Below are positions 27,799-37,487 of a stretch of DNA of 64,000 nucleotides, piece by piece; position 1 is the stretch's first letter; each line of letters starts with the position of its first letter. The notes below the pieces were generated by a model, which ran no database searches, was not told where the DNA came from, and saw only the letters and a program-made list of their open reading frames with translations. This DNA is from Aquiluna sp. GTDB taxonomy: Bacteria; Actinomycetota; Actinomycetes; Actinomycetales; Microbacteriaceae. The stretch spans positions 1,008,235 to 1,072,234 of the forward strand of contig JAIOXN010000001.1 in assembly GCA_021741585.1 (NCBI GenBank), given 5' to 3'. The translations under genes were made by a program, and so were the position numbers.

Positions 27799-28491
27799 AT
27801 GGCAAAGCGCTCAAAGGCTTATCAAGAAGCCGCAGCAAAGATCGAGACCGGAAGACTCTACTCAGCAGATGAGGCAGCAGTTCTTGCGATTGAGACCGCA
27901 GGTAAGAAGACAAATTCAACCATCGAGGTTGCACTCAAGCTTGGAGTGGACCCACGTAAGGCCGACCAGATGATCCGTGGCACAGTATCACTGCCACACG
28001 GAACTGGAAAAGTTGCCCGAGTTATTGTGTTTGCGAACGGTGCCGCAGCAGACGCAGCTCGTGAGGCAGGAGCCGACGAGGTTGGATCAGACGAACTTAT
28101 CGCAAAGGTTGAGGCCGGTTGGACCGACTTCGACGCTGCGGTTGCAACCCCAGATCTAATGGGTAAGGTCGGTAAGTTGGGTAAGGTTCTAGGTCCTCGT
28201 AACCTAATGCCAAACCCAAAGACCGGAACCGTAACCATGGACACCGCAAAGGCTGTTACTGACATCAAGGGTGGTCGTATCGACTTCCGCATTGACAAGC
28301 AGTCCAACCTTCACTTTGTAATCGGAAAAGCAACCTTCACCAAGGAGCAGCTAGCCGAGAACCTAAACGCTGCTATGGAAGAAATCGTCCGTATCAAACC
28401 ATCAACTTCTAAGGGCAAGTACCTACTTAAGGGATCCGTTGCAACAACCTTCGGTCCTGGTATTGCACTAGATGTTGCACTATTTAGCTAA
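27799..28491 (+). CDS. rplA: 50S ribosomal protein L1
   Basis: This 230-residue protein shows [20 protein letters not shown], the [20 protein letters not shown] block, [17 protein letters not shown] and the closing [20 protein letters not shown], all L1 hallmarks. AAAGGAAAAACAGC precedes the ATG. L1 forms the mobile stalk at the E site and represses its own operon in other bacteria. Its stop overlaps the convergent nuclease gene by 8 bases. Confidence 0.97.
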   Translation: MAKRSKAYQEAAAKIETGRLYSADEAAVLAIETAGKKTNSTIEVALKLGVDPRKADQMIRGTVSLPHGTGKVARVIVFANGAAADAAREAGADEVGSDELIAKVEAGWTDFDAAVATPDLMGKVGKLGKVLGPRNLMPNPKTGTVTMDTAKAVTDIKGGRIDFRIDKQSNLHFVIGKATFTKEQLAENLNAAMEEIVRIKPSTSKGKYLLKGSVATTFGPGIALDVALFS

Positions 28492-30052
28492 GGGTTACTA
28501 ACCACTTATAAAGCGCCAGCGTGCTTGCACAATCATCTTGGTTGTATGCAATCACCTGGCGCTTTAGCATTTCTGCTTCACTTTGGTCTTGCTCTAATGC
28601 CAAAAGATATTGGTCGTAATACTCCATGGAACCCATGGCTTCTTTGACAGATGAGCTTCTCTCGAAGCTGTAGTAGTTCTCTAGCTTTTTTATCGAGTAG
28701 CTCTCCTGGGATATAACAAGAGAGCTTTTCACTGTTTTATAGAGATCAACCAGAACGCCGGTTTCTAGCAACATAGCCACTTCTTCTCTAAACAGACCGG
28801 TGCGCTGGGCAAGTTTCTTTAGTGCGGTCTGCTCGTAATTGGCATAGTGGTAGATCTTTGCTCCGGGAAACTTGCTCTGTCGGTCAAGTGCATCAAGCAT
28901 GAAGAATTCGAAGGCCTTGGCTTCCTCCACTCGACTATCCGCCCAAACATAGTCAAATTTCCCTTGGGCATCACTCCAGCCCCAGAGATATTCCAATCCA
29001 CCTGGTTCGTCAAAGAAGGTGAAGCCCTCGAGGTCAAAAAATATGTTGCCTTCATTCGGCTCTGGCAGCAAAACTAGTGGCGCCTTATCAAGCACCTCAA
29101 AGACGTGTTCCCCGGTGTCATAGGTATGTTGTTGCAGCCTTGCCTGCCGCGAGAGTTTGAAAATTTGTTCTTCAGAGAGTTTTTCGGTTAAACCCTCAAA
29201 GCCTGCCAACTCCCGCACGGTTCTAACGCCGACCCCTTGGAGAGACTCGATATTCGCTGAGGTGATGCCCGCCACGAGTTGCAGATGGTTTGTCTTTTCT
29301 CTGGTGTCTTGGCACAAAAGCGGATACTCACAAATATCGCAGTATCTTGATGCTTCACAAATCAAAGGGCTCAGCTCTGCCAAAGAAGCCGCTGAGTTGA
29401 CCATTACCCTTTCGCACTGGGTGAGATATTCATTTCGCACCGGCAACATTTGACTAATCAAGGTGTCGGCATTGAATGATGCAATCGTCCTGGATCCGAG
29501 GATCAAACCGTGTTCGCCCTCGGCCTCGAGCCCAAGTTCTTTCAGGACATCAACATAGAGCGCCACTTGATTCTGGTATTCGGGTTTTGGGGTTGCAGAA
29601 AGCTTGGCATCCCAGGCGCTATAGCGACTTGGGTCACCTGAAGACTGCACCGCAGTCAATCCGCTTTCACCAAACTCGAAGCGGTAGTCGCCACGCAACA
29701 GAAAGTCTGGCCGGCCAGAAAATGCCATGCTCGCACTGCCGCCTTTGAGGACCCCTTGGTAGATGACGGGAATCCCCTTGTTCATCAGATCGATGGTGGC
29801 CTGCAGCTCTCTGGATTCCGGAGCTAAGTCCAAGTCGCCCAGGTTGGCTTTGAGTTCAGTTTCTAATGCGGTCTCGAATTTGATTCCGAAGCGAATCGCA
29901 AGTGATTCTGGTTTTTTATAAAACTCGTCTAGGAGTTCTTTTAGGCCGGGGGTTTCCAGCTCTCGGGAAACCGAAAGTCTTGTGCAGTGACTGCACTTTG
30001 AGCGCATCAAGTCTCTGGAGTCGAAGCTCCAAGTGTTTCCTGTTTTGCGCAT
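28484..30052 (-). CDS. TM0106-family RecB-like nuclease with RNase H-like C terminus
   Basis: This 522-residue protein has an N-terminal RecB-type nuclease region. It includes [28 protein letters not shown] (Asp), and a later cysteine set [16 protein letters not shown] resembling the Fe-S cluster of RecB/Cas4/AddB nucleases. A helix-hairpin-helix-like stretch follows ([20 protein letters not shown]). The C-terminal part has the RNase H-like start [20 protein letters not shown] and ends [14 protein letters not shown]. Family members are predicted DNA-repair or processing nucleases; no role is proven for this type. It is a stand-alone gene. Confidence 0.8.
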   Translation of the reverse strand: MRKTGNTWSFDSRDLMRSKCSHCTRLSVSRELETPGLKELLDEFYKKPESLAIRFGIKFETALETELKANLGDLDLAPESRELQATIDLMNKGIPVIYQGVLKGGSASMAFSGRPDFLLRGDYRFEFGESGLTAVQSSGDPSRYSAWDAKLSATPKPEYQNQVALYVDVLKELGLEAEGEHGLILGSRTIASFNADTLISQMLPVRNEYLTQCERVMVNSAASLAELSPLICEASRYCDICEYPLLCQDTREKTNHLQLVAGITSANIESLQGVGVRTVRELAGFEGLTEKLSEEQIFKLSRQARLQQHTYDTGEHVFEVLDKAPLVLLPEPNEGNIFFDLEGFTFFDEPGGLEYLWGWSDAQGKFDYVWADSRVEEAKAFEFFMLDALDRQSKFPGAKIYHYANYEQTALKKLAQRTGLFREEVAMLLETGVLVDLYKTVKSSLVISQESYSIKKLENYYSFERSSSVKEAMGSMEYYDQYLLALEQDQSEAEMLKRQVIAYNQDDCASTLALYKWLVTLS

Positions 30053-30144
30053 GTGACTAGTTTGCCGAAGCCAGAAGACATTTTGATTGATATCAGGTTA
30101 TTGGCGTCTGCGATTATGCTTGCCTAGATTGAAATTGGAGCAAG

Positions 30145-30798
30145 ATGGCCAAGCCAGACCCAAAGACCTATCGCCATGTTTTGGTGGTGGAGAACGAACC
30201 GCTGATGCGCGATCTTTTCGCCAAAGCCGTTGAGTCGGCTGGTTTTGTCGTAACTACCGCAGCTAACGCTGCCGACGCCAAGCGGGCAATGAAATCAGTT
30301 GATCCCGATTGTGTAGTCGTGGACATCGAATTGGGGCCGGGTCCTAATGGTTTTGAACTTGTTGAATCTCTCAAGCCAACCACTCCAAGCATCGGAATTG
30401 TCTACCTCACTAATCTTCCGGATCCCAGATTTGGAAATAAAGATCCGAAGCAGGTAAAAAACAATCAGGCCTATTTGCGCAAAGGCGCCATTCAAACCGG
30501 GCAAGAGCTGGTGGATGCAATTGAAGCGGTTCTCAAGGATAAGGTGACCAAAGAGTTTCGGCATGACTTGGCAAGCAACCGCCCATTCGCCGCACTTTCA
30601 AAGCGACAGGTTGAAACCCTGCAGATGCTGAGCGAGGGAAAGACCAATCAACAGATCGCTTCCATTCGTGGCACCACCGTCCGAGCCGTGGAGAGCATGT
30701 TGACCCGTATTTTTGAATTGATTGGGATTGATCCCAAAACTGGAAATCCAAGGGTTGAGGCTGCAGCAAAGTATTTCTTGCTGAGAGAACAGGACTAG
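30145..30798 (+). CDS. Response regulator, REC plus LuxR-type HTH
   Basis: This 217-residue protein has a receiver domain (HVLVVENEPLMRDLFAKAVE; phosphoacceptor Asp in VDPDCVVVDIELGPGPNG; Thr in VYLTNLPDP) and a C-terminal HTH (LSKRQVETLQMLSEGKTNQQ then TTVRAVESMLTRIF). An E-N-E replaces the usual acidic pair as V-E-N-E, still giving one acid pair member. It is followed 3 bases later by a kinase-like membrane protein, its probable partner. Targets are unknown. Confidence 0.88.
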   Translation: MAKPDPKTYRHVLVVENEPLMRDLFAKAVESAGFVVTTAANAADAKRAMKSVDPDCVVVDIELGPGPNGFELVESLKPTTPSIGIVYLTNLPDPRFGNKDPKQVKNNQAYLRKGAIQTGQELVDAIEAVLKDKVTKEFRHDLASNRPFAALSKRQVETLQMLSEGKTNQQIASIRGTTVRAVESMLTRIFELIGIDPKTGNPRVEAAAKYFLLREQD

Positions 30799-30801
30799 TC
30801 T

Positions 30802-32562
30802 TTGTCAGCCGCCGCAGCACAGCGACTATCGCCTTGGCAGGCACTCGGAAGTCCATTAGCGCTTAGTTGGCGGACCCACGTTCTCTTTTTATTTCCAGCC
30901 TTCAGCGCTGGAATTTTCTCGGATTACCTAAGGCTTGGTGGCAATCCACTCAACTGGATTGTTGTGACTCTTGCAGGTTTCTTAGCCACCGTAATTTCAA
31001 TTGAACTACTCGAGCAATTCACCGAAAACAGGAAATTTGGTAATCAACAGGTTAGGCACCTGCTTGTTCTGTTTATTGCCGGACTGGTTCGAGGGTTTGT
31101 GGTGTTTTTCCTTGGCAACTCTCTTGGGGCAATTCCTGACTCTGACTTCAGTTATCGAATTCTTGGTGCTCCGGTATTTGTGATTGCAACTTATATCATT
31201 TTCAACACCCTGGTTGCCAGCTACCTAACCCAGCGCGAGGCGACACTAAAACTGCGCAGAGATCGCGCAACCCTGGATTCCTCTAGAGCAATCTTTGCCG
31301 ATGAAATAGTCAGGCTCAGAGAAGCTCAGAAAGCGAAGATTCGAGAATTCATCGCCCCATCGATGTGGGAAATTTCAAAGCTCCTGGACGATGCCAAACT
31401 CTCACAAAATGCCAGCAACCTAATTAAGGCCCTGCGCGGGTTGAATGAAGAGGTTGTCAGGCCGCTGTCTCACTCACTTTCTAAAAAGGCCGAGGTGCCA
31501 GATATCACATCCGGAATCACCCCGCTGATTCGACTGGGTAGTTTCACCATCCCCAGACTCACCACACTAGGAAACTCTCTCCCGGTTGGCTGGTTAGTTA
31601 TCTTCACGAGTCTGGTTGGATACTCATCCCAGGCGGTCCGCTCGGGTCTGGTCCAAGCAATGCTTGATACGACAGTGACAATGCTTTGGATTTGGGCAGG
31701 GACTTTCTTGGTGAAAATGGCCACCAAGAAAGAAACTCATCTAACTTGGCTCGGGTTCGTGCTTGCTTTTCCAATCGGTGGCTTGGTTGGTGCCAGCACA
31801 GCGGCTCTAATGCCATTTAGCTTTTTACAGCTAGCCCCTGAATTCCCGCTCCAAGCCGCGTTGTTTCTAGCCTTGAGCTATCCGAGCGTTTATATGATCT
31901 CGGTTGCTAATTTGCAAAACCAGGCTGCAACCACAGCGCTTCGCGAAGTGGTTGCGGACCTGAAACTACTCAACTCTCAACTGAGGCAGCAAGTTTGGCT
32001 AGACCAGAAGATGCTGGCAACCGAGTTGCATGGCAGCCTGCAGGCATCGCTGCATGCTGCAGCCTTGCGCTTGTCTCAGCTGGATAAACCAACGGTCAAG
32101 GACCTAGAGAAAGTCAAGAAAGCGGTGGACCAAGCCCTTGGCGCCTTGGGGGAGACCGCATATCTTGAGGGTCAAACCTTTGAGGGGCTAATGGATGACA
32201 TTGCCGAAGTGTGGGAAGGCAGTTGTGAAATAACCCACCAAATCAGGCCCCAAGCGCTAATTGCAATGGATCAAGATCAACGGGCCGCAAGGTGTGTGAT
32301 TGAGGTGGTTCGCGAGAGCATCACAAACGCCATCAAGCATGGCAATGCCAGCAAGGTTCAGGTTGAAATTGGAATCAAGAGGAACCTGGTCGAGCTTCGC
32401 GTAAGCAATAACGGATCAAGCCCAGCGAATCTTGCCCCGGGGCTTGGGTCGGATATCGTGGCCGAACTCACTCACACCGCAAAGCTCAATCAATCCGCAG
32501 GAAAAGTTATTTTCTCGGCGACTGTGCCGCTCAGTCTTGAAGGCGCCAGCGCGTCTCTTTGA
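30802..32562 (+). CDS. Membrane sensor histidine kinase-like protein
   Basis: This 586-residue protein starts at TTG three bases after the response regulator. It has about four N-terminal spans (residues 20-130), a cytoplasmic linker, a second membrane group (about 265-355), then a helical region with TELHGSLQASLHA whose His410 could be the phosphorylated residue of a HisKA_3-type helix. The ATPase domain has the N-box ESITNAIKHG (about 508-517) and a G-box GLGSDIVAEL. There is no recognisable extracellular sensing domain, so the signal may be sensed in the membrane. Its end overlaps the convergent sugar kinase gene by 32 bases. Confidence 0.75.
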   Translation: MSAAAAQRLSPWQALGSPLALSWRTHVLFLFPAFSAGIFSDYLRLGGNPLNWIVVTLAGFLATVISIELLEQFTENRKFGNQQVRHLLVLFIAGLVRGFVVFFLGNSLGAIPDSDFSYRILGAPVFVIATYIIFNTLVASYLTQREATLKLRRDRATLDSSRAIFADEIVRLREAQKAKIREFIAPSMWEISKLLDDAKLSQNASNLIKALRGLNEEVVRPLSHSLSKKAEVPDITSGITPLIRLGSFTIPRLTTLGNSLPVGWLVIFTSLVGYSSQAVRSGLVQAMLDTTVTMLWIWAGTFLVKMATKKETHLTWLGFVLAFPIGGLVGASTAALMPFSFLQLAPEFPLQAALFLALSYPSVYMISVANLQNQAATTALREVVADLKLLNSQLRQQVWLDQKMLATELHGSLQASLHAAALRLSQLDKPTVKDLEKVKKAVDQALGALGETAYLEGQTFEGLMDDIAEVWEGSCEITHQIRPQALIAMDQDQRAARCVIEVVRESITNAIKHGNASKVQVEIGIKRNLVELRVSNNGSSPANLAPGLGSDIVAELTHTAKLNQSAGKVIFSATVPLSLEGASASL

Positions 32563-33499
32563 GAGTCGGTGGCTCGCAGCCTTTACGCTCGCAAACTATT
32601 CCGGCCGCAACCGCTGCAAACTTGGCTGCGGCAATGAGTTCCTCATCACCCAGGCGCTCTAATCTTGCAAGCGGGTCTGAACCAAGACCATCTAGCGCAG
32701 AGAGCTCGCCAAGGAAATTCGCCATGAATGTGTCGCCAGCACCAACTGTGTCAACCAGGCTGATTTTTGGGGCAGCAACATCAATGCGAGATCCGGCTCG
32801 ATACAACGATGCACCATCGCCGCCGCGGGTGACAATGACTAGTTTCCCGCCGACGCTCCAGTCCAAGGCAATCTGATCGATATCGCTGCCTGTTTCAAGA
32901 TCGAATAACCACTCCAGATCTGCATCTGAGGCTTTGATGATGTGGCTGGATTTATTGACACGCAATACTCGCTTGAGTTCAACCTCGCGCTCAAAGCCAA
33001 GAGCCGAGCGGATATTCAAATCGTGCGAGAGGGTGCAGATATCTTCGGTGGATATCTCATTGAGCCAAGCTTCAATAACTTTGTTGCCAGGCTCCATCGC
33101 CATGCCAAGGCAGCCAAATTGAATTGCATTGGTGCCGAGTTCTTTCACTTTCTCAATGCTTGGTAATTCTTCTTTGGTCCAACCCCAGTCGGCGGTGCCA
33201 TTGACATAGAAGCTGTAGCTTGCAGATCCAGAGGCGTCAATAGTCGCCACCGCAAGAGAGCTTTGCTCCTGAGCATCAATGCTGTAATCAAGATTTACTG
33301 CGTTTGAAACAAGCCTTTGCCTAATTTGTTTGCCAAATCCGTCTGAGGAGATTCTCCCCAGAAACTGCTGCTCTTCGCCGCGCCTGGCGAGGGCTAGAGC
33401 GACATTTGCATTGGCTCCGCCAACCACGGCGGTGTACTCGCCGTGGGAATCGGCATTGCCAATTAGGTCTATTAGTGCTTCCCCAATTACAAGAATCAT
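32531..33499 (-). CDS. PfkB-family sugar kinase (fructokinase-like)
   Basis: This 322-residue ribokinase-fold enzyme opens MILVIGEALIDLIG and carries GGANANVALALARRG (substrate and Gly-rich site) and the second PfkB signature DTVGAGDTFMANFLGELSAL with the catalytic Asp (about residues 238-257). It phosphorylates a sugar with ATP, most likely fructose by overall similarity. A stand-alone leftward gene, its 3' end overlaps the kinase gene by 32 bases. Confidence 0.87.
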   Translation of the reverse strand: MILVIGEALIDLIGNADSHGEYTAVVGGANANVALALARRGEEQQFLGRISSDGFGKQIRQRLVSNAVNLDYSIDAQEQSSLAVATIDASGSASYSFYVNGTADWGWTKEELPSIEKVKELGTNAIQFGCLGMAMEPGNKVIEAWLNEISTEDICTLSHDLNIRSALGFEREVELKRVLRVNKSSHIIKASDADLEWLFDLETGSDIDQIALDWSVGGKLVIVTRGGDGASLYRAGSRIDVAAPKISLVDTVGAGDTFMANFLGELSALDGLGSDPLARLERLGDEELIAAAKFAAVAAGIVCERKGCEPPTLKETRWRLQD

Positions 33500-33521
33500 G
33501 CGGTAAGTCTAGGCTGGAGAT

Positions 33522-34550
33522 ATGAGAGATAACGCAATGGCTAAACGTGCAATTCTTCTTCCACTGATTGGGCTAGTTTTCCTCTGGTTCATGATGATGA
33601 TGGCCCAGTACGTTGATTTGAATTTGCCATATCCGGCTTATGACGACATGACCGGCGAGCGCCTAAACGAAACCTATGTTTTGCAGTGGAGCGTGTACCT
33701 AATCCTGATCGGAATCACCGGGGTCGCAATTGCATCTCTATTTGGTCAGCGCATTGCGCTCTCGCTTCGCACTGAGGCCGATAGCCCAATGGCGCTAAGT
33801 GCCCACAGATTCAACAACCTGTTTGTGATCTTGTCTTTGGTTGGTGGCGCTATTTTCGCGGTTGGCAATTTTCTTGGAGCTTTCAACAACTACGACTCTA
33901 GAAACGCTCCGGCACTGATTCGAATCTTTGGGGTCTATGTGCCAATCGTTCTGGCGACCGCGCTGGTGGTCTTTGTGATTCTGGCCGCATTTGTTTTCCG
34001 CAAGGACGCGCCAGATATCTCTCAGGAGGAAAAAGATGAAGAGCGCGCTAGATTACAGCGCGCTGTTGGATTGGCGTATGCAATTCCAATCATTGGAACT
34101 GCAATTGCGATCATCTTTGGTTTGGTGGTTTATGACACCACAAGGACAACCTTGGACGTCTGGATTTGGGTGATTATTCAAGGCATCATTGCCGCATCCA
34201 TAACCCTTGGAACTTTCTATGCTGCAAAGGCAAGATCTTCAAAGCCACTGCAGCCAAAGCCAAAGCGCACCGGAACCGCAGCGGTGAATCTAAACCTCGT
34301 GCTTTCGATTGTCTTTGGCGCAGTGGTTTCAATCATGGCTTTCACCTATGGCTTTAGCGCAATTGAGGATTTGAGAACCTGGCCAGAATGGCGTGAGGGC
34401 ATGAGCGCTTTGGAGCAGCAACCAATTGTTGCCTTGCCAACAATTGGTTGGTTCATTGAATCGCTGTTGCCGGCACTGGTTCTTTTGACTCTTTCTACCT
34501 TTGGCATCTATCGCATGATGATCACGCGCCACAAGGAGAGCGTTGCGTAG
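33522..34550 (+). CDS. Polytopic membrane protein of unknown function
   Basis: This protein is 342 residues from an ATG at 33522 or 337 from an ATG at 33537 (MAKRAILLPLIG). The second has a GAGAGA stretch at a better distance. About eight spans are visible (near 8-27, 53-75, 95-118, 135-160, 180-203, 212-232, 255-275 and 308-330), with a charged loop RKDAPDISQEEKDEERARLQ after the fourth. I do not recognise the family. It overlaps the HAD phosphatase gene by 8 bases. Confidence 0.65.
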   Translation: MRDNAMAKRAILLPLIGLVFLWFMMMMAQYVDLNLPYPAYDDMTGERLNETYVLQWSVYLILIGITGVAIASLFGQRIALSLRTEADSPMALSAHRFNNLFVILSLVGGAIFAVGNFLGAFNNYDSRNAPALIRIFGVYVPIVLATALVVFVILAAFVFRKDAPDISQEEKDEERARLQRAVGLAYAIPIIGTAIAIIFGLVVYDTTRTTLDVWIWVIIQGIIAASITLGTFYAAKARSSKPLQPKPKRTGTAAVNLNLVLSIVFGAVVSIMAFTYGFSAIEDLRTWPEWREGMSALEQQPIVALPTIGWFIESLLPALVLLTLSTFGIYRMMITRHKESVA

Positions 34551-35184
34551 TTATTGCAAAGGCCTCTTGTTTGACAACGACGGGGTCTTGGTTGATTCGA
34601 TGGCCGGAGCCATCAAGTCCTGGAGCATCTGGGCAGAGAAGTTTTCGCCTGGGTTCGAGCTGCTTCCTTCTCACCATGGCCAAACCGCAGAGTCAATTGC
34701 CAGAAACAACCTCAAATCAGGTAGCTATGAGGAAGCATTCCAATACATCCTCGATCTCGAGGTTGAGTTAGCAGTCGACACCATTGCCCTCGAAGGAGCC
34801 ATCGAGCTAACCAGCTCATTGCAAGCAGGCAGTTGGACCATCGTCACAAGCGCGAGCCCGAAGCTTGCTCATGCAAGACTCAATGCTGCTGGAATTCCAA
34901 TTCCAAAAGAACTTGTGACTTCAACGGATGTCACCCACGGCAAGCCAAACCCGGAGCCGTATCTACTTGGTGCTACAAGACTTGGGTTAGATATCTCGGA
35001 CTGCGTGGTCTTCGAAGATGCCGCATCCGGCATTCAAGCAGGGCTTGATGCCGGCGCCGGTCTTTTGGTTGGTGTCACCGAGCACGCGATGGACACCAAG
35101 GCGGATTTGGTTGTGAAATCATTGAAGGGAATTAGATTCAATGATGGTGAATTGATAATTCCAGACGAAATCAGATTGAGGTAA
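34543..35184 (+). CDS. HAD-superfamily sugar phosphatase
   Basis: This 213-residue HAD hydrolase starts at TTG inside the end of the upstream membrane-protein gene. Motif I is GLLFDNDGVLVDS (nucleophile Asp and the Asp two residues on), motif II the Thr/Ser in TIVTSASP, motif III the Lys in GKPNPEPYL, and motif IV VVFEDAASGIQAGLDAG. The small cap after motif I places it with beta-phosphoglucomutase/2-deoxyglucose-6-phosphatase types. Exact substrate unknown. Confidence 0.86.
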   Translation: MRSYCKGLLFDNDGVLVDSMAGAIKSWSIWAEKFSPGFELLPSHHGQTAESIARNNLKSGSYEEAFQYILDLEVELAVDTIALEGAIELTSSLQAGSWTIVTSASPKLAHARLNAAGIPIPKELVTSTDVTHGKPNPEPYLLGATRLGLDISDCVVFEDAASGIQAGLDAGAGLLVGVTEHAMDTKADLVVKSLKGIRFNDGELIIPDEIRLR

Positions 35185-35187
35185 AAA

Positions 35188-35439
35188 ATGGCAGAAGTTG
35201 AGTACTACGGAGCTGACTGGTGCAGCGATTGCAGAAGGTCGAAGTCACTTCTAACCACCCTTGGCGTGGCATTTGACGAGTTCAATGTTGAAGAGTCGAA
35301 GGAGATGGCAGAGAAGGCGCAAAGCATCTCGGGCCGGACCAATATCCCAGTGATTCGCTTTGCTGATGGTGCTCACCTGGTTGAACCATCCGATGCGATC
35401 CTGCATGCTGAGCTCAAGCTGCGCGGATTGATTAGCTAA
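35188..35439 (+). CDS. Glutaredoxin-like protein (mycoredoxin type)
   Basis: This 83-residue thioredoxin-fold protein has the redox motif WCSDC near residue 11 and the cis-Pro segment TNIPVIRFADG followed by LVEPSDAIL. Length and motif suit actinobacterial mycoredoxins, which reduce mycothiol mixed disulfides. It lies 3 bases after the HAD gene, so it is cotranscribed with it. Confidence 0.85.
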   Translation: MAEVEYYGADWCSDCRRSKSLLTTLGVAFDEFNVEESKEMAEKAQSISGRTNIPVIRFADGAHLVEPSDAILHAELKLRGLIS

Positions 35440-35528
35440 CAAAACGCTATCTTTTTTGCAATAAACCCTTTAGGCTAAGAATGTAGTGCTAGAGGAATCC
35501 ACCTTAGGCACGTTTAGGATTCCCAAAG

Positions 35529-37331
35529 ATGCCAAAAGACTTTTCTTCGCCTGCCCGTTCAACTTCTACCAACAAACGCGCCGTAGCCCCAAAGTGGGAC
35601 ACCCCAAAGCGCGATGGAGCACCTGCTAAGCGCACCGAGCGCCCGGGTTACGCTTCCAAAAAGGGTGACTATGTGCCAAAGGGCGACCGCCCGGAGCGCA
35701 AGGACTTTGATCCAACCCGCAAGCCTCGTTCAACCGGCGACTATGCAGATCGCAAGCCACGCACCGGTGGCGACTATGCAGACCGCAAGCCAAGAACTGG
35801 CGGCCGCGACTTTGACGACCGTAAGCCAAGATCAGGTGGCCGTGACTTTGATGGTGACCGCAAGCCTCGCACAGATAGACCAGAGAGATCTGAGCGTCCA
35901 GACCGCGTAGCACGCGATAACGATCGCAACAGAGAATTCTCAAACGCAAGATCAAAGACTTCATCTGGCAAGAGCTTTGATGGTGACAAGAAGCTTGCAA
36001 AGCTTGAAAGCGCAACCGATGTTGTTTCTTTCAACACCTTCCAGGAGATGGGTCTTCCAGACCGTCTAACCCAAGAACTTGCCAAGATGGGTGCAGCAGC
36101 ACCGTTCCCAATCCAGGCTTCAACAATCCCTGCCGCAATGGAAGGTCACCACGTTCTAGGACGCGGTAAGACCGGTTCTGGAAAGACCATTGCTTTTGGT
36201 GTTCCTTTGGTTACCAAGTTGGCTCAGGCTGGAAACCAGCCACGTGTTGCATTCAAGCCAAAGGCTTTGGTTCTTGCTCCAACTCGTGAGCTTGCCGACC
36301 AGATCGACAAGACCTTGTCACTTTTGGCTAAGAGCGTTGGATTCTTCACCACAACTATTTATGGTGGTGTTCCTCAGTACCGTCAGGAGCAGGCACTAAA
36401 GCGCGGTGTTGACATTGTTATTGCAACTCCAGGTCGCCTAGAGGATCTAATGGCACAAGGATTGGTTGATCTTTCTGATTGTGCTCAAGTGGTAGTCGAT
36501 GAGGCAGACCACATGTGTGATCTTGGCTTTATTGAGCCGGTGAACCGCATTCTTTCGGCCTCTGGAGAGTCTCAGAAGCTATTGTTCTCGGCCACTTTGG
36601 ACCAAGAGGTTGCAGCACTTGTTCGCAAGTACATGCCAAAGCCTTTTGTTTACGAAGTTCCAGGTGAAATCAACGAGACGTCTGATATTGAGCACCGCGT
36701 CTTGGTTATTGAGCCACGTCACCGCTCAGAGATCTTCCACCGCCTAGTTCAGGGCACCGGCAAGAGCATCATCTTTGTTCGCACCAAGGTAACCGCTGAG
36801 GCTCTTGCGATGAGCCTCAACGATGCCGGTGTTCCAACCGCAAGATTGCACGGAGACCTAAACCAGGCTCAGCGCACTCGTAACCTAGAGCGCTTCATCA
36901 AGGGTGCAGCCCGCGTGATGATTGCAACCGACGTTGCAGCTCGTGGTATTCACGTTGATGACGTCAAGCTTGTTATCCAGCTTGACCTTCCTGAGGAATA
37001 CAAGACTTATTTGCACCGTGCAGGCCGTACCGGCCGTGCTGGTCGCTCAGGAACCGTTATTTCAATTGTTCCTGCTGGCCGCACCCGCAAGGTTGATGGT
37101 TTGCTAGAGCGTGCAGATCGCGAAGCGATCTACACCAAGGTTGAGCCAGGCGACCCGCTAATCGAGGAGCTTGCAGGCCCGATTGCTCCTCCGCCGATTG
37201 TTGACTCACTTGACTTTGGTGATTCAAGATTCGAGTCAATGAACAAGGACAAGGCCAAAAAAGACTTGCGTGCCAAGCACACACCAAATAAGCTATACGC
37301 AGCCAAAGACCGCCGGTTTCGGTCGCGCTAA
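35529..37331 (+). CDS. DEAD-box RNA helicase with basic repeat N terminus
   Basis: This 600-residue protein has a disordered N terminus of about 165 residues rich in Arg, Lys, Asp and Gly, with short repeats of the DRKPRTGG type. The helicase core has the Q-motif region FQEMGLPDRL with PFPIQASTIP, motif I GRGKTGSGKTIAFG, Ia PTRELADQI, II VDEADHMCD (DEAD), III FSATLD, IV/V TDVAARGIH and VI HRAGRTGRAG. It unwinds RNA in ribosome assembly or mRNA decay, often in cold growth. The position before rplJL is suggestive but not proof of a ribosome role. Confidence 0.92.
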   Translation: MPKDFSSPARSTSTNKRAVAPKWDTPKRDGAPAKRTERPGYASKKGDYVPKGDRPERKDFDPTRKPRSTGDYADRKPRTGGDYADRKPRTGGRDFDDRKPRSGGRDFDGDRKPRTDRPERSERPDRVARDNDRNREFSNARSKTSSGKSFDGDKKLAKLESATDVVSFNTFQEMGLPDRLTQELAKMGAAAPFPIQASTIPAAMEGHHVLGRGKTGSGKTIAFGVPLVTKLAQAGNQPRVAFKPKALVLAPTRELADQIDKTLSLLAKSVGFFTTTIYGGVPQYRQEQALKRGVDIVIATPGRLEDLMAQGLVDLSDCAQVVVDEADHMCDLGFIEPVNRILSASGESQKLLFSATLDQEVAALVRKYMPKPFVYEVPGEINETSDIEHRVLVIEPRHRSEIFHRLVQGTGKSIIFVRTKVTAEALAMSLNDAGVPTARLHGDLNQAQRTRNLERFIKGAARVMIATDVAARGIHVDDVKLVIQLDLPEEYKTYLHRAGRTGRAGRSGTVISIVPAGRTRKVDGLLERADREAIYTKVEPGDPLIEELAGPIAPPPIVDSLDFGDSRFESMNKDKAKKDLRAKHTPNKLYAAKDRRFRSR

Positions 37332-37344
37332 AGCCAAGAAGTAA

Positions 37345-37374
37345 TTCAAAGTTTTATCGCGTCTGAGTAAGAAT
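37345..37374 (+). promoter_or_regulatory. Candidate rplJL promoter
   Basis: TTCAAA at 37345-37350 and TAAGAA(T) at 37368-37374 are separated by 17 bases and precede the L10 leader. It is a plausible housekeeping sigma promoter by spacing and base match only. Confidence 0.4.
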
Positions 37375-37458
37375 CACAAAAGTGATGACCTGCGTAGGTG
37401 AAAGATAAAGCTTTACAGCTCTGCTCTCTCGCCTGCGCGAGGGAGCATTTTTGTTTTT
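37373..37458 (+). promoter_or_regulatory. Ribosomal protein L10 leader with attenuator
   Basis: The untranslated region before rplJ begins with the hairpin ATCACAAAAGTGAT (37373-37386), then has CCTGCGTAGGTGAAAG and CTTTACAGCTC resembling the L10-binding core. It closes with a terminator-like stem TGCTCTCTCGC/GCGAGGGAGCA (37422-37432 and 37437-37447, one G-T pair) and TTTTTGTTTTT. L10(L12)4 binding in this leader is known to control rplJL expression in other bacteria. Confidence 0.7.
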
Positions 37459-37487
37459 CTAGCCGGCACAAACTAACAAGGAGTGCC

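Noticed and set aside
37398..37487. N-terminal extension of L10
   Set aside because: It would translate the attenuator hairpin; AAGGAG marks the ATG at 37488.
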